Assembly: GCF_000317025.1 (NCBI RefSeq) | Contig: NC_019689.1 | Span: 2,209,501-2,273,500, forward strand | From: Pleurocapsa sp. PCC 7327 | Lineage (GTDB): Bacteria; Cyanobacteriota; Cyanobacteriia; Cyanobacteriales; Microcystaceae | Direction of reading: 5' to 3' | Length of the DNA stretch: 64,000 nucleotides | Shown here: positions 24,280-33,508 of the stretch, one piece after another | Layout: each line of letters begins with the position of its first letter | Numbering within the stretch: the stretch's first letter is position 1 | The notes under the pieces: model-generated | Told to the model about the DNA's origin: nothing | What the model saw: only the letters and a program-made list of their open reading frames with translations | Databases searched by the model: none | Program-made: the position numbers and the translations under genes

Positions 24280-25848
24280 TTAAACAACAACTAACTCTTT
24301 TTTCCAATCTTCTATTGGTGCAGTTAATGCCTCTTCTAGATCGGCGCAACCCAACCTTTCTTCGAGAATTTTCATTACTTCTCGCCCGAAATCATTAGGA
24401 TTTTGTTGCCAAGCTTGCAAGCAAACTTCGCCAAAGAAAGAACCCAGAGGTTCTGGATTCCAAAGTAATTTCTTCGCCGTCCAAGGCATCAAACTCATGG
24501 GATTGTAGCCCGGTTTGAGAATATTATTCTTAAATGCATAGTCTTCTAAATGGGTATGGGGTTGCAACCCGATGAAGAAGATGGCAGGTTCGACTTTATC
24601 TACGCCAAAAATTCGCTCTAATTCGCGATGGTAAGCGATGGTTTGGCGGATGGTATCAAAGGTTTCATCGATGACGTTAAAAGAATAATTCACCGAGACG
24701 AGATCGTTAAAGCCAGCCGCCTTCAAATCTCGACAATTTTGCAAGACGGTGCGAAGGTTGTATCCCATGCGCATCTTGCGGACTAATTCTTGCGAACCGC
24801 TAGTGATTCCGATTTCAAAATAGTTCATTCCCGTTTTCACCATCAAATCGCACAATTGGGGAGTGAGATTGTCGGCGCGAATATAGGCTGCCCAGTGAAT
24901 ATCGGTCATCTGGGCATCGACGATTTTTTGCAGGAGTTCGATCGCGTCGTCGATAAATTTCCGCGCCGGGATAAATTGCGCGTCGGTAAACCAGAAATTG
25001 CGAATGCCGCGATCGTAGAGTTGCCGCATCTCCTTGACCACCTCATCGGCAGGGTTGATGCGTACCTGTTTTCCTTCTACAACGGTATAGATGCAATAGC
25101 AACAGTTATGGGGGCAGCCGCGCTTGGTTTGCACGCCAATGTAAAAGTCGTTTTCTTGCAGGTAATAATTAAATTCCGACCAGATCTCTTCGATATAGTC
25201 GTAGTCGCACGCAGTTTTCTCGAAGGGAGTCGGATTTTCGTGGATCATGCGCGATCGCGGTTTGGTTTCTCCTACGACGTAACAGCGTTCGTCGGAGAAA
25301 TCTTGCCCCCGCAATAACTTTTCTAGGAGAGTTTCTCCTTCGCCTACCGAAACGATCGTTCCTTTAGGCAACTGCGTTTCCAGTTGTTCGTAAAATACGC
25401 TGACAGCACCGCCGCCAACAACGACGCGAGCATCCTTATTATACTTTTTCGCCCGCTTGAGTCCGCGCTTAATCAAGCCTAAATTGCGCCAGAGTTCCCC
25501 GTAGTAAGCCGTTGTGACTTTGAGTCCCCCCAATGCGCCTCGCAACCTGATAAGGGGATTTTTGGCATAGTAAAATTCAAAAGCATTTTGTAGGGGGTTG
25601 CCGCCTCTGCCGCCGACTGGGGCATAGATTTGGATGTCTCGCCAGGAAAAGACGAGTAAGGTAGGTTTGAATTCATCGATACAGCTATCTAGAGCACCCT
25701 TAAAATCCAGCGGCGGTACGGTTCCCAAATCAAAGATTTTTTGTTCGATCGCCGGGAAAACCTTATGAACGCGATCGGCTAGATAGACGACTCCGATGGG
25801 AAAGATCGGGTTGCAAGGAAGACGAACATAGAGAATTCGCTGTGTCAT
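24280..25848 (-). CDS. B12-binding radical SAM protein
   Basis: A 522-residue protein with an N-terminal cobalamin-binding-like domain (residues about 1-180, including ARVVVGGGAVSVFYEQL) and a radical SAM domain with the cluster motif C-x3-C-x2-C in TKRGCPHNCCYCIYTV (residues about 240-255), then FWFTDAQFIPARKFIDDAI and MNYFEIGITSGSQELVRKM. Members in cyanobacteria have been linked to photosystem II high-light acclimation by database naming; I cannot confirm that here. The substrate is unknown. It is monocistronic. Confidence 0.85.
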   Translation of the reverse strand: MTQRILYVRLPCNPIFPIGVVYLADRVHKVFPAIEQKIFDLGTVPPLDFKGALDSCIDEFKPTLLVFSWRDIQIYAPVGGRGGNPLQNAFEFYYAKNPLIRLRGALGGLKVTTAYYGELWRNLGLIKRGLKRAKKYNKDARVVVGGGAVSVFYEQLETQLPKGTIVSVGEGETLLEKLLRGQDFSDERCYVVGETKPRSRMIHENPTPFEKTACDYDYIEEIWSEFNYYLQENDFYIGVQTKRGCPHNCCYCIYTVVEGKQVRINPADEVVKEMRQLYDRGIRNFWFTDAQFIPARKFIDDAIELLQKIVDAQMTDIHWAAYIRADNLTPQLCDLMVKTGMNYFEIGITSGSQELVRKMRMGYNLRTVLQNCRDLKAAGFNDLVSVNYSFNVIDETFDTIRQTIAYHRELERIFGVDKVEPAIFFIGLQPHTHLEDYAFKNNILKPGYNPMSLMPWTAKKLLWNPEPLGSFFGEVCLQAWQQNPNDFGREVMKILEERLGCADLEEALTAPIEDWKKELVVV

Positions 25849-26368
25849 AGTTCTATAAGTTTGTTAAAGAGGTTTGGGATCGCTAAAAACAAAACAGCTT
25901 TTTACGAAAAATTGAGACCAATGAGACAGATTCTTCGATCGCTACTTTTGATAAGTTCTATTTATCTTTGTTTCTATTGTTGATTTTTTTAAAGGAGTCG
26001 CCGGGTTAAGCGTGATGTTATCGATAATAATTTTAATATAACTTAACCATAGGACGCGTAAAGGCTGTCATCTAGTCGCTCTATCTACCAAAGCTACCGA
26101 TGAGTAAGAATCAATGCAGTCGATAAGAAAAAGTTAAGAGTGGTCTAATGGCACTCGATCGTTAGCTAACAGGAGCCTGAATGAATAAAGTCCCTGTAGA
26201 TTTGGCAAAATCTAAAAATAATCTGAAATCTAGTGGAATTGTAGAGAGAGCTGAAAATTAACCTTGAGATGGAGATCGATTGTAATAATCATTACAGCTA
26301 ACGGGGATCGCGGAGTGTTAGCTTAGTGGGGACATAACAAACCCAATGATAAAATTGCTCCGATTGCT
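25849..26368. other. Spacer of about 520 bases between divergent genes
   Basis: It lies between the radical SAM gene (minus) and the DUF1830 gene (plus) and must hold both promoters. I see no RNA gene. One tiny frame with a ribosome binding site (26181-26261) is listed separately. The remainder is AT-rich without clear repeats. Confidence 0.45.
26181..26261 (+). CDS. Possible 26-residue small protein
   Basis: ATG at 26181 preceded by AGGAG at 26171-26175. It encodes MNKVPVDLAKSKNNLKSSGI and six further polar residues. The spacing is suitable, but nothing else supports translation. It could be a leader for the DUF1830 gene or chance. Confidence 0.2.
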   Translation: MNKVPVDLAKSKNNLKSSGIVERAEN

Positions 26369-26761
26369 ATGGCTCAAATCCTCGATCCCATACCCAATGA
26401 ACATAGGAATGGCATCCTTTGTTGCTACGTGAACGCTACCAGCCATATTCAAGTAGCCCGCATCGCTAATGTTGAAAATTGGTATTTCGAACGAGTAGTT
26501 TTTCCCGGACAACGCTTAGTATTTGAAGCGCTACCAGAAGCTTTGCTAGAAATCCACACGGGAATGATGGCAAGTGCCATTCTCTCAGATACGATTCCTT
26601 GCGATCGCCTTTGCATTAGCAAAGACAGCGATGATGAGAGGGAAGACGACAGTGGGTTAGTCTCCATCGATAGCGATAACAATCAAAATATTAATGGAAC
26701 CGATAATAAAAGCCAAGAAAGCGAACTTTCTTTCAATCAAATTTTAGTTTCCGCCAGTTAA
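26369..26761 (+). CDS. DUF1830 family protein
   Basis: A 130-residue cyanobacterial DUF1830 protein. The domain covers residues about 10-90: GILCCYVNATSHIQVARIAN, NWYFERVVFPGQRLVFEA and ETGMMASAIL-type LEIHTGMMASAILSD. The C-terminal 40 residues are an acidic, Asp/Ser/Asn-rich disordered tail. Function is unknown. A clear terminator follows at 26784. Confidence 0.88.
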   Translation: MAQILDPIPNEHRNGILCCYVNATSHIQVARIANVENWYFERVVFPGQRLVFEALPEALLEIHTGMMASAILSDTIPCDRLCISKDSDDEREDDSGLVSIDSDNNQNINGTDNKSQESELSFNQILVSAS

Positions 26762-26783
26762 TCGCCAAATTGTTAACGCTTTC

Positions 26784-26811
26784 AGATTGCCTATCCGGGC
26801 AATCTTTTTTT
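26784..26811 (+). terminator. Rho-independent terminator after the DUF1830 gene
   Basis: AGATTGCC, 6-base loop, GGCAATCT, followed by seven T. Perfect 8-base stem and T-run. Confidence 0.88.
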
Positions 26812-26865
26812 GCGATTTTCCTCAGAAAAGGCATAGGCTATTCAATAGAGTTGGGATGATAAAGT

Positions 26866-27303
26866 TTGGATCTACCTTCGTTTCTCTGGCTGTGGAAAAT
26901 TGCCGCTTGGTCGATGGGGTTATCTTTACTTATCTATGTTCTGCTAGGATTCTCTGGAATCTGGATGTTGAATCGCAGGTTGTCTAAGCGTCCTCGTCCC
27001 GCTTGGTTAAGACCATTTCACTACATTGTAGGGGCTATTTTAGTTTTTCTCGTCTTGCTGCTACTGGCGATTGGAGTAGTAGGAACGTTAGGCTACTATG
27101 GTAGCTTGGGTCATTCGCCCCATCTCGTGGCAGGTTTGTTGGTAGTCGCGCTGATGTTAACCTCGGCAATTAGCGCAACGCAAATTAACCCCAAGCGTCC
27201 CTGGGCGCGATCGCTTCATATTGGCACCAATATAATTCTATTTGGTGGGTTCGTCTTGGTAACGCTAACGGGTTGGACTGTGGTACAGAAATATCTACCT
27301 TAA
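26866..27303 (+). CDS. DUF4079 family membrane protein
   Basis: A 145-residue protein with four membrane helices and a cytochrome b561-like layout. Conserved His-containing stretches are LRPFHYIVGAILVF, YGSLGHSPHLVAG and WARSLHIGTNIILFGGF, consistent with DUF4079. The start is TTG at 26866, with GGGATGAT upstream; no better start exists in this frame. Its role is unknown, and heme binding is possible from the paired His residues. Confidence 0.8.
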   Translation: MDLPSFLWLWKIAAWSMGLSLLIYVLLGFSGIWMLNRRLSKRPRPAWLRPFHYIVGAILVFLVLLLLAIGVVGTLGYYGSLGHSPHLVAGLLVVALMLTSAISATQINPKRPWARSLHIGTNIILFGGFVLVTLTGWTVVQKYLP

Positions 27304-27339
27304 GAGAGAATAAGAGAGCAAGCAACAGGAGAGGCAAGC

Positions 27340-27912
27340 ATGTCCGTGCAGTTACTGAGACATAAATTTACAGTCGAGCAATATCACAAAATGGCTGAAG
27401 CGGGGATTCTCAAGGAAGATGACCGGGTAGAATTAATACGGGGAGAAATCATTGAAATGTCGCCGATTGGCACGAGACACGCTGCTTATGTAAGACGTTT
27501 GAATAATTTATTATCTGCTCTGTTAGGCGATCGCGTTCTCGTCGATCTTCAAAATCCAGTAAAGTTGGACGATACCTCCGAACCTCAGCCCGATGTAACA
27601 TTACTGCGACCCCGTCAAGACTTTTACGAGTCGGCTCATCCCCAGAGTACCGATATTTTTCTGATTATTGAAGTAGCAGATACAACTGTGAAATACGATC
27701 GAGAAATAAAGATTTCTCTCTATGCGGAAAATAATATTACTGAGGTTTGGTTGATAGATATTAATGGACAGTGCGTTGAAGTGTATCGAGATCCTACCCT
27801 AAGTGGTTATCAGAATATTCAAACTTTTAGGCAAGGTCAAGTTTTATCGATACAAGCGTTTGCCGATATAACTCTTAGTGTTGACGAGCTCTTGGGAACT
27901 AGTTATCAATGA
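27340..27912 (+). CDS. Uma2 family (DUF820) putative endonuclease
   Basis: A 190-residue Uma2 protein with the PD-(D/E)XK-like pattern of the family: RVELIRGEIIEMSPIGTRHA (residues about 29-48), EPQPDVTLLRPRQDFY, IFLIIEVADTTVKYDREIKI and YAENNITEVWLIDI. Uma2 genes are greatly expanded in cyanobacteria and usually have no known role. GGAGAGGC lies before the ATG. The stop sits in a heptamer-like CCAGTTA repeat. Confidence 0.9.
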   Translation: MSVQLLRHKFTVEQYHKMAEAGILKEDDRVELIRGEIIEMSPIGTRHAAYVRRLNNLLSALLGDRVLVDLQNPVKLDDTSEPQPDVTLLRPRQDFYESAHPQSTDIFLIIEVADTTVKYDREIKISLYAENNITEVWLIDINGQCVEVYRDPTLSGYQNIQTFRQGQVLSIQAFADITLSVDELLGTSYQ

Positions 27913-27928
27913 CCAGTTACCAGTTACT
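27913..27928. repeat. Heptamer repeat ACCAGTT
   Basis: ACCAGTTACCAGTTAC immediately after the Uma2 stop. Similar heptamer tracts are at 42650-42673 and 51021-51045, which fits the short tandem repeats known from cyanobacteria. Confidence 0.5.
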
Positions 27929-27986
27929 CGTTCGACTTCCGAATTCCGACTTCTCAAAGACTTCTGAATTCTGACTCCGAAAACAA

Positions 27987-29948
27987 ATGACTAATGACAT
28001 TCTGATTATTGGCGGCGGTATTATCGGATTGGCGATCGCGATCGACCTAAAACTTCGCGGCGCAAAAGTTACCGTTCTCAGTCGCGACTTTGGGCAAGCG
28101 GCTTCCCATGCCGCCGCCGGAATGCTAGCCCCCGGTGCAGAAAAGATTGCATCGCCTCCAATGCGATCGTTGTGTCTGAAATCTCGCTGGCTGTATCCCG
28201 AATGGATTCGCAAAATCGAAGATTTGACGGGATTGGATGCGGGCTATTTGCCTTGTGGCATTTTAGCTCCTGTTTACAAATTGCCTCAGGCAGCAGAAAA
28301 AACAGCCGCGTGGTTAGATAAAGAGGCAATACAACTCTATCAAAGCGGACTGGGAGCGGATGTTGTCGGCGGCTGGTGGTATCCCGAAGACGGACAAGTC
28401 GATAATCGCATTTTAGTCAACGCCCTTCTGCAAGCTGCCCAAACCCTCGGTGTCGATTTGCGAGAGGGGGTCGCCGTTCGCGGCATTCAACAGAAGCAAG
28501 GCAAAGTTAGCGGCGTTTTTACCTCAGAGGGAGAATTACAAGCACAAATCTATGTCTTGGCAACGGGATCGTGGGCAACACAACTCTTACCGATTCCCGT
28601 TCGCCCCGTCAAAGGACAAATGATCTCGCTACGGATGCCCAAGGAACCCCGTCAGCCTCTACCGCTTCAGCGAGTGCTATTTGGTTCCGAAACCTATTTA
28701 GTGCCCCGACAAGACGGACGATTGATTATCGGGGCGACAGTAGAAGAGGTCGGTTGGACTCCTAACAATACGCCTAAAGGCATTCAAACCCTACTCGCTC
28801 GCGCGATTCGCCTCTATCCTGCCTTAGAAAATTGGGCAATTGAAGAATTTTGGTGGGGGTTTCGTCCGGGAACGCCGGATGAATTGCCGATTTTGGGGAC
28901 GAGTTCATGTGACAATTTAATTTTGGCAGTCGGTCACTATCGTAATGGCATTTTACTTGCCCCAGTCACTGCCTCTCTATTAGCCGACCTAATTTTGCAG
29001 CAAAAATCCGATCCACTTCTGGAACATTTTCGCTGCGATCGCTTTTATAAAAAATCAACGCCTGCATCTTTAGTCATGAATTTACAACCCAGCACTGTCA
29101 GCGATTCGCCACTCTATCCAAAAATCGAGGAAAAACCAACGCCAACGCTACTCCCCGAAAGCGATGAATTGATGATTGCAGGACGAAAGTTTCGCTCTCG
29201 CTTGATGACGGGAACGGGGAAATATCCCAGTATCGAAAGCATGCAACAGAGTATTATCGCCAGTGGCTGTCAAATCGTCACGGTGGCAGTTCGTCGGGTA
29301 CAAACAAAAGCACCCGGACACGAAGGACTAGCGGAAGCGATCGATTGGACGAAAATCTGGATGCTTCCCAATACGGCTGGCTGTAAGACGGCAGAGGAAG
29401 CCATACGAGTCGCGCGATTGGGGCGGGAGATGGCAAAATTATTAGGTCAGGAGGACAATAATTTTGTTAAGTTAGAAGTCATTCCCGATCCTAAATATTT
29501 ATTACCCGATCCGATCGGAACGTTGCAAGCAGCAGAACAACTGGTTAAGGAAGGGTTTGCCGTCCTGCCTTATATCAACGCCGATCCCCTCTTAGCAAAA
29601 CGTCTCGAAGAGGCAGGATGCGCGACGGTGATGCCCTTGGGATCGCCTATCGGTTCGGGGCAAGGGATTAGAAATGCCGCCAATATTGCCATTATTATTG
29701 AAGAGGCGAAAGTTCCCGTGGTAGTGGATGCGGGGATCGGTGCGCCCAGCGAAGCAGCGCAGGCGATGGAAATGGGGGCAGATGCTTTGTTGATCAATAG
29801 CGCGATCGCGCTTGCCGAAAATCCCGTACTGATGGCGCGGGCAATGGGCATGGCAACAGAAGCTGGAAGATTGGCTTATCTAGCGGGACGAATGCCAATA
29901 AGAAACTATGCCAGCGCGAGTTCGCCTTTGACCGGAACGATTAGTTAA
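27987..29948 (+). CDS. thiOG: Fused glycine oxidase ThiO / thiazole synthase ThiG
   Basis: A 653-residue bifunctional thiamine-pathway protein. ThiO (residues 1 to about 345) is FAD-dependent: [35 protein letters not shown], and the C-terminal [18 protein letters not shown]. It makes iminoglycine. ThiG (residues about 390-650) has [40 protein letters not shown] and [15 protein letters not shown]. The linker (345-390) is Pro- and Ser-rich. This fusion is known in cyanobacteria and lets an unstable intermediate pass between the sites. No TPP riboswitch is visible in the short upstream gap. Confidence 0.96.
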   Translation: MTNDILIIGGGIIGLAIAIDLKLRGAKVTVLSRDFGQAASHAAAGMLAPGAEKIASPPMRSLCLKSRWLYPEWIRKIEDLTGLDAGYLPCGILAPVYKLPQAAEKTAAWLDKEAIQLYQSGLGADVVGGWWYPEDGQVDNRILVNALLQAAQTLGVDLREGVAVRGIQQKQGKVSGVFTSEGELQAQIYVLATGSWATQLLPIPVRPVKGQMISLRMPKEPRQPLPLQRVLFGSETYLVPRQDGRLIIGATVEEVGWTPNNTPKGIQTLLARAIRLYPALENWAIEEFWWGFRPGTPDELPILGTSSCDNLILAVGHYRNGILLAPVTASLLADLILQQKSDPLLEHFRCDRFYKKSTPASLVMNLQPSTVSDSPLYPKIEEKPTPTLLPESDELMIAGRKFRSRLMTGTGKYPSIESMQQSIIASGCQIVTVAVRRVQTKAPGHEGLAEAIDWTKIWMLPNTAGCKTAEEAIRVARLGREMAKLLGQEDNNFVKLEVIPDPKYLLPDPIGTLQAAEQLVKEGFAVLPYINADPLLAKRLEEAGCATVMPLGSPIGSGQGIRNAANIAIIIEEAKVPVVVDAGIGAPSEAAQAMEMGADALLINSAIALAENPVLMARAMGMATEAGRLAYLAGRMPIRNYASASSPLTGTIS

Positions 29949-30312
29949 AGAACCTTTTGTTTGCTCCGAGAGAGAAGCTGACTGACGGGATTTTTTCTTA
30001 TTTTTAGTACAATTTTGTCAGTCGGTTTCTCATAAAGATTCGGGTAGAAGGAATTGACAAATCCAAAAATTAGGGTTGGATAATACTCAGATCTTGCATC
30101 TTTGACATCAACGCCTAGAACTTTAGTTCTAGGCTCAAAGCTCAACTCGATTAAAATCGACTGAAATTTCTATTGGGTCTTCTTAGACTCACTCCTACAA
30201 ACAAAACAGAAAAATTTATGATTTGTCAGTGTTCTGTATTAGGCGATCTCAATTTGGATTGTCGATCGCGAGTTCTCCTGCCTTATAGATATCCGGTTGG
30301 TTGAGAAACAAG
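29949..30312. other. Spacer before the IS element
   Basis: No convincing gene; a minus-strand frame at 29945-30145 lacks a ribosome binding site and family features. The stretch is AT-rich. The IS left end begins at 30313. Confidence 0.4.
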
Positions 30313-31232
30313 AGACCTCCAGCAAAAGTCAGAGTAAGTTAGGTAAAATAAAACCAAATTACAATTCGAGTTATGACTTACTCTCAAGTAAAAAATTTAA
30401 AACCGACAGAGTTTAAACGGCTTTGTGGAGTATATCCAGAGACGTTTAAAGAGATGGTAAAAGTTCTAGAAGCCGAAAAAGTCTTACAAAAAAACAGGAC
30501 GACCAAATAAATTAAGCGCAGAAGACCAAATCTTAATGACTCTTGAATATTGGCGAGAGTATCGCACCTATTTTCATATCGGAACTAGCTGGGGAATAAA
30601 CGAGACAACGGCTTTACGAATCACCAGAAAAGTAGAAGATATTTTAATGAAATCGGGACTTTTCAATCTGCCTGGGAAAAAAGCTGTTCAACCCCAAAAT
30701 ACAGAAATTGAAATTGTCGTAGTAGATGTAGCAGAACATGAAATAGAAAGACCGAAAAAAACAAAAAGCTTACTACAGTGGTCGGCAAAAGTGTCACACG
30801 ATAAAATCGCAAGTTTTAGCTGACGCAAAAACGAGACAAATTCTTTGTATTGCTCATGAGAAGGGAAAAAGTCATGATTTTAAGATTTGGAAAAATAGTA
30901 AAATAGGAATCGAACAACAGATAGAATGTTTGGCTGATAAAGGATATCAAGGAATTCAGAAACTTCATCCCAACAGTAGAATTCCCAACAAAAAAAAGCG
31001 CAATCAACAGTTAAGTCTAGAGCAAAAGAAGTTTAATCGTAAGTTAGCAAGTGAAAGGATTGTAATTGAAAATATTCATCGCAGTCTAAAAATATTCAGA
31101 ATTCTTTCAAGTCGATATCGCAACCGAAGAAGACGGTTTGGGTTGAGATTTAATTTGATTGCTGGCATTTATAATTATGAACTTCTTTCCCACTCCAATT
31201 ATGCGATCGCGTAACACTTTTGCAGGAGGTCT
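30313..31232 (+). mobile_element. IS5-like insertion sequence
   Basis: The left terminal repeat AGACCTCCAGCAAAAGT (30313-30329) and right terminal repeat (31216-31232, complement AGACCTCCTGCAAAAGT) match at 16 of 17 positions. The trinucleotide AAG flanks both ends (30310-30312, 31233-31235), a possible target duplication. The 920-base element holds one broken transposase gene. Confidence 0.85.
30373..31214 (+). pseudogene. IS5-like DDE transposase, two frameshifts
   Basis: Three frames together give one transposase. Frame 1 (from ATG 30373) reads TYSQVKNLKPTEFKRLCGVY and stops at 30508-30510, just after a run of seven A. Frame 2 (about 30495-30823) reads RPNKLSAEDQILMTLEYWRE and YFHIGTSWGINETTALRITR up to VVVDVAEHEIERPKK, holding the first catalytic Asp. 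Frame 3 (from about 30788) reads KCHTIKSQVLADAKTRQI, ADKGYQGIQKL and the ending FRILSSRYRNRRRRFGLRFN, holding the later Asp/Glu region. The first break needs a +1 shift at the A7 run. Two separate breaks make programmed frameshifting unlikely. Confidence 0.88.
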
Positions 31233-31276
31233 AAGGTTAAAGACATAGAAGACTCATTTTTGCAAAATTTTAGCTC

Positions 31277-31894
31277 TTAATTATAAGAAATAACTCTCTG
31301 CCAAAGATATAAATCTTCCGGGCGATCGACATCGTCTAGAAGAGGCAAACAATGAATGCTCAACTTTAATTTTTGTGCGATCGCTTTTGTTTGGGCGAAA
31401 ACTTCTGACGTTCCCCAAGCAATTCCTTGAAACAATTGAGGAACTAAACGGCTTAAGCCAATTAAATAATATCCTCCATCCCTTGCCGGACCCAACACTA
31501 AATCGTAGCGTTCCAGCGCAGTAAATGCCTCGGATAAGATCGCCACATTGAGTTCGGGACAGTCGATTCCAATGATAACGGCTTGCTTTATCCCCACAAC
31601 AAATCCTTGCTCGAAAGCTGACTGCATTCTTTGCCCCAGATCTCCCTCGCTTTGCTGTTGATAGATTAGATCGCTTCCTAACCAATCTCGTATTAAAGAT
31701 TTGCTTCCTCCGCTATAGTAAATTGCTACAGATAGCGACAGAAGACTTTGTAGTTGTCTGGCGTGGGTGAGAGTATATTCTGTCATCTGACGCTGAAGCG
31801 TTGCCGCTCCTTGTTCCCCCAAACGGGGTATCAGACGAGTTTTCGTTTTTCCGGGTTCGGGATAGCGAGTAAAAATGATTAATTGGTTGGACAT
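31277..31894 (-). CDS. DUF2064 / TIGR04282-type glycosyltransferase
   Basis: A 205-residue GT-A-fold protein of the DUF2064 family (TIGR04282, named for arsenosugar biosynthesis). Motifs: LIIFTRYPEPGKTKTRLIPR at the N terminus, QAVIIGIDCPELNVAILSEA with the DxD-like Asp region, and LVLGPARDGGYYLIGL. It ends ALPLLDDVDRPEDLYLW-like, the usual C-terminal block. The substrate is unknown here because no partner gene (arsenic methyltransferase or radical SAM) is adjacent. Confidence 0.88.
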   Translation of the reverse strand: MSNQLIIFTRYPEPGKTKTRLIPRLGEQGAATLQRQMTEYTLTHARQLQSLLSLSVAIYYSGGSKSLIRDWLGSDLIYQQQSEGDLGQRMQSAFEQGFVVGIKQAVIIGIDCPELNVAILSEAFTALERYDLVLGPARDGGYYLIGLSRLVPQLFQGIAWGTSEVFAQTKAIAQKLKLSIHCLPLLDDVDRPEDLYLWQRVISYN

Positions 31895-32004
31895 TGAGAT
31901 TATAGAGTCATTGGGGATCGATCATTTGATGAAAGAATTGAGGATGGTTAGTGGTTATTCGTTAGTGGTTAATTTTCTCCCTTCTCTCCCTGTCTCAGAA
32001 GTCT

Positions 32005-32697
32005 TTATTCGGAAGGATCGGATTGGGATCGCTCGGAAAATCCCCAGATAAAAATTACTGCGATCGCCGCTACGATAATCCATTCAGGAGGGACAAATTC
32101 TGGTTTGATGGCTTTTAGCAACAGGCGCAAACCGACAAAACCAACAGTAATAAACCCAGCATCTTCTAAATGGGTAAATTCGCTGAGCCAGCGAATAAAT
32201 AAACCTGCCAAAAATCTTAAGGTAATGATGCCAATCGTACCGCCGCTCAGAATCAGCCATAGCTCGTCGGAAACAGCAATAGCAGTGGTGACGCTATCTA
32301 AGGAGAAGGCTAAATCGGTTATAGCAATTGTCGGGATCGCTTGCCAAACTGAGAAAAAACGAATGCTGTGATGGTGATGTTCTTCGTCTTCTTCGGAGGT
32401 AAAGTAGTTGAATACTAGCCACAGCAAATAAGCCGCTCCTAACAGCTCAAATTGCCAAAACTTAATCACCCAGGTTGCCGTAAGAATTAAGATGATGCGC
32501 AAAACGTATGCCAATAATAAGCCAAGATTGAGAGCCTGACGCTGGAGTTTGCTATCTCCTAATCCTTGGGCGATCGCAGCTAGCGCGATCGCGTTGTCGG
32601 CTGAAAGAACTGCTTCTAAAGCAATCAAAATTAGTAACAGCAAAGGCGTTTTTACGCCGAGATCGAGGGAAGAATTGAGAATTTGGTCTAGCATCAA
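32005..32697 (-). CDS. TerC family integral membrane protein
   Basis: A 230-residue protein with seven predicted membrane helices. The TerC signature is present: ALEAVLSADNAIALAAIAQG (residues about 27-46) and ITDLAFSLDSVTTAIAVSD, with conserved Asp residues in membrane helices. A His-rich loop (EEHHHH, residues about 105-110) may bind metal. Cyanobacterial and plastid TerC proteins have been tied to metal ion (Mn) export or thylakoid biogenesis. It is divergent from psaM. Confidence 0.88.
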   Translation of the reverse strand: MMLDQILNSSLDLGVKTPLLLLILIALEAVLSADNAIALAAIAQGLGDSKLQRQALNLGLLLAYVLRIILILTATWVIKFWQFELLGAAYLLWLVFNYFTSEEDEEHHHHSIRFFSVWQAIPTIAITDLAFSLDSVTTAIAVSDELWLILSGGTIGIITLRFLAGLFIRWLSEFTHLEDAGFITVGFVGLRLLLKAIKPEFVPPEWIIVAAIAVIFIWGFSERSQSDPSE

Positions 32698-32807
32698 CGC
32701 TCTTGGGCAAAAAATTTATACGGACATAAAATAGCTAATATACTTAATATGACAGGTTAATGCCCAGCCCGGAAAGTCTTGCGATCGGAGCGAGCTTCTC
32801 CCCCTGT

Positions 32808-32836
32808 TTGACCTATTATGTGTAGTCTTGTAACAA
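32808..32836 (+). promoter_or_regulatory. Possible psaM promoter
   Basis: TTGACC at 32808-32813, a 17-base spacer and TAACAA at 32831-32836. The -35 box is good and the -10 is weak. It lies about 70 bases before the psaM start. Confidence 0.35.
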
Positions 32837-32853
32837 TATATTTCGCAAAACGC

Positions 32854-32878
32854 CCATCATTGCTCAAATTAATGATGG
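32854..32878 (+). promoter_or_regulatory. Hairpin in the psaM leader
   Basis: CCATCATT, 9-base loop, AATGATGG: a perfect 8-base stem followed by AACGTCTTTTT and then the psaM ribosome binding site. It could act as an attenuator or as an mRNA-stabilising stem. Confidence 0.4.
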
Positions 32879-32906
32879 AACGTCTTTTTAAGGAGTTTAT
32901 TGATAT

Positions 32907-33002
32907 ATGGCAATAACAGATGCTCAAGTTTTAGTTGCTTTAGTGATTGCTCTACTGCCAGGGATCCTGGCTTTTCGTTTAGCAACGGAACTTTATAAGT
33001 AA
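32907..33002 (+). CDS. psaM: Photosystem I reaction centre subunit XII (PsaM)
   Basis: A 31-residue single-helix protein: MAITDAQVLVALVIALLPGI, then LAFRLATELYK. The AFRL-x-TELYK ending and the length match PsaM of other cyanobacteria, a small membrane subunit of photosystem I near the trimer contact. AAGGAG at 32890-32895 precedes the ATG by a suitable distance. It is easily missed because of its size. Confidence 0.95.
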   Translation: MAITDAQVLVALVIALLPGILAFRLATELYK

Positions 33003-33084
33003 TTTTTTCGTTTAACAATGCGAGTGGGAAATTCCTGCTCGCAATTTGTTAGGTCGCTGCCGGTTTCTTTTGCTTTTGTTTTGT

Positions 33085-33504
33085 ATGAATGCCCTGCAAA
33101 CCCCCCAAACTTTAAAAAATCCCCCTCGCAAGCCGCGACAGCATCCGCAATGGTATGCTCGTCGCCGCCTTAAAACCGATCGCACAGTTGCGATTGAGAT
33201 AACGATAAAACTTGTTGCCAACGCGATCGTGTCGGCAGTGGCTATTGCGGCATTGATTAGACTATTGCCCTATCAGTCTATACAACAAGCGAACTTGCAG
33301 GAACTTCGAGACGAAGTTCAAGAAACCGAGGCGCTAGTCAACGACCAACGACAGGATTTCAGCCGTTATTTCGATCCCATCCAAGCTAAAAAAGTCATGC
33401 AACAACAAAACCCGCGACTCGATCCTAACCAACGTCGCATTATTTTGACGAAGTTAGAAGAGGCTCCGCCGTCAAAGGGCGAAGGATCTTTAACATCGCG
33501 ATAA
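33085..33504 (+). CDS. Small membrane protein with coiled coil (FtsL-like layout)
   Basis: 139 residues from the ATG at 33085. The basic, Pro-rich N terminus (residues 1-35) is followed by one membrane helix (AIVSAVAIAALIRLLPY, about 46-62) and a coiled-coil region (NLQELRDEVQETEALVNDQR). It ends in a charged tail. An upstream in-frame ATG at 33046 adds 13 residues that look non-conserved. I do not recognise a named family. It follows psaM by about 80 bases but may be separately expressed. Confidence 0.7.
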   Translation: MNALQTPQTLKNPPRKPRQHPQWYARRRLKTDRTVAIEITIKLVANAIVSAVAIAALIRLLPYQSIQQANLQELRDEVQETEALVNDQRQDFSRYFDPIQAKKVMQQQNPRLDPNQRRIILTKLEEAPPSKGEGSLTSR

Positions 33505-33508
33505 TCAG

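Noticed and set aside
27340-27912. Uma2 gene as part of a toxin-antitoxin or defence system
   Set aside because: No partner gene is adjacent and Uma2 genes are commonly solitary in cyanobacteria.
27913-27986. TPP riboswitch before thiOG
   Set aside because: The gap is only about 74 bases, is filled by heptamer repeats, and shows no TPP aptamer signature.
29945-30145. Minus-strand 66-codon frame after thiOG
   Set aside because: Overlaps the thiOG end, lacks a ribosome binding site and has no recognisable motif.
30493-30510. Programmed frameshifting in the IS5-like transposase at the A7 run
   Set aside because: The required change is +1, and a second independent break lies downstream, so mutation is the simpler explanation.
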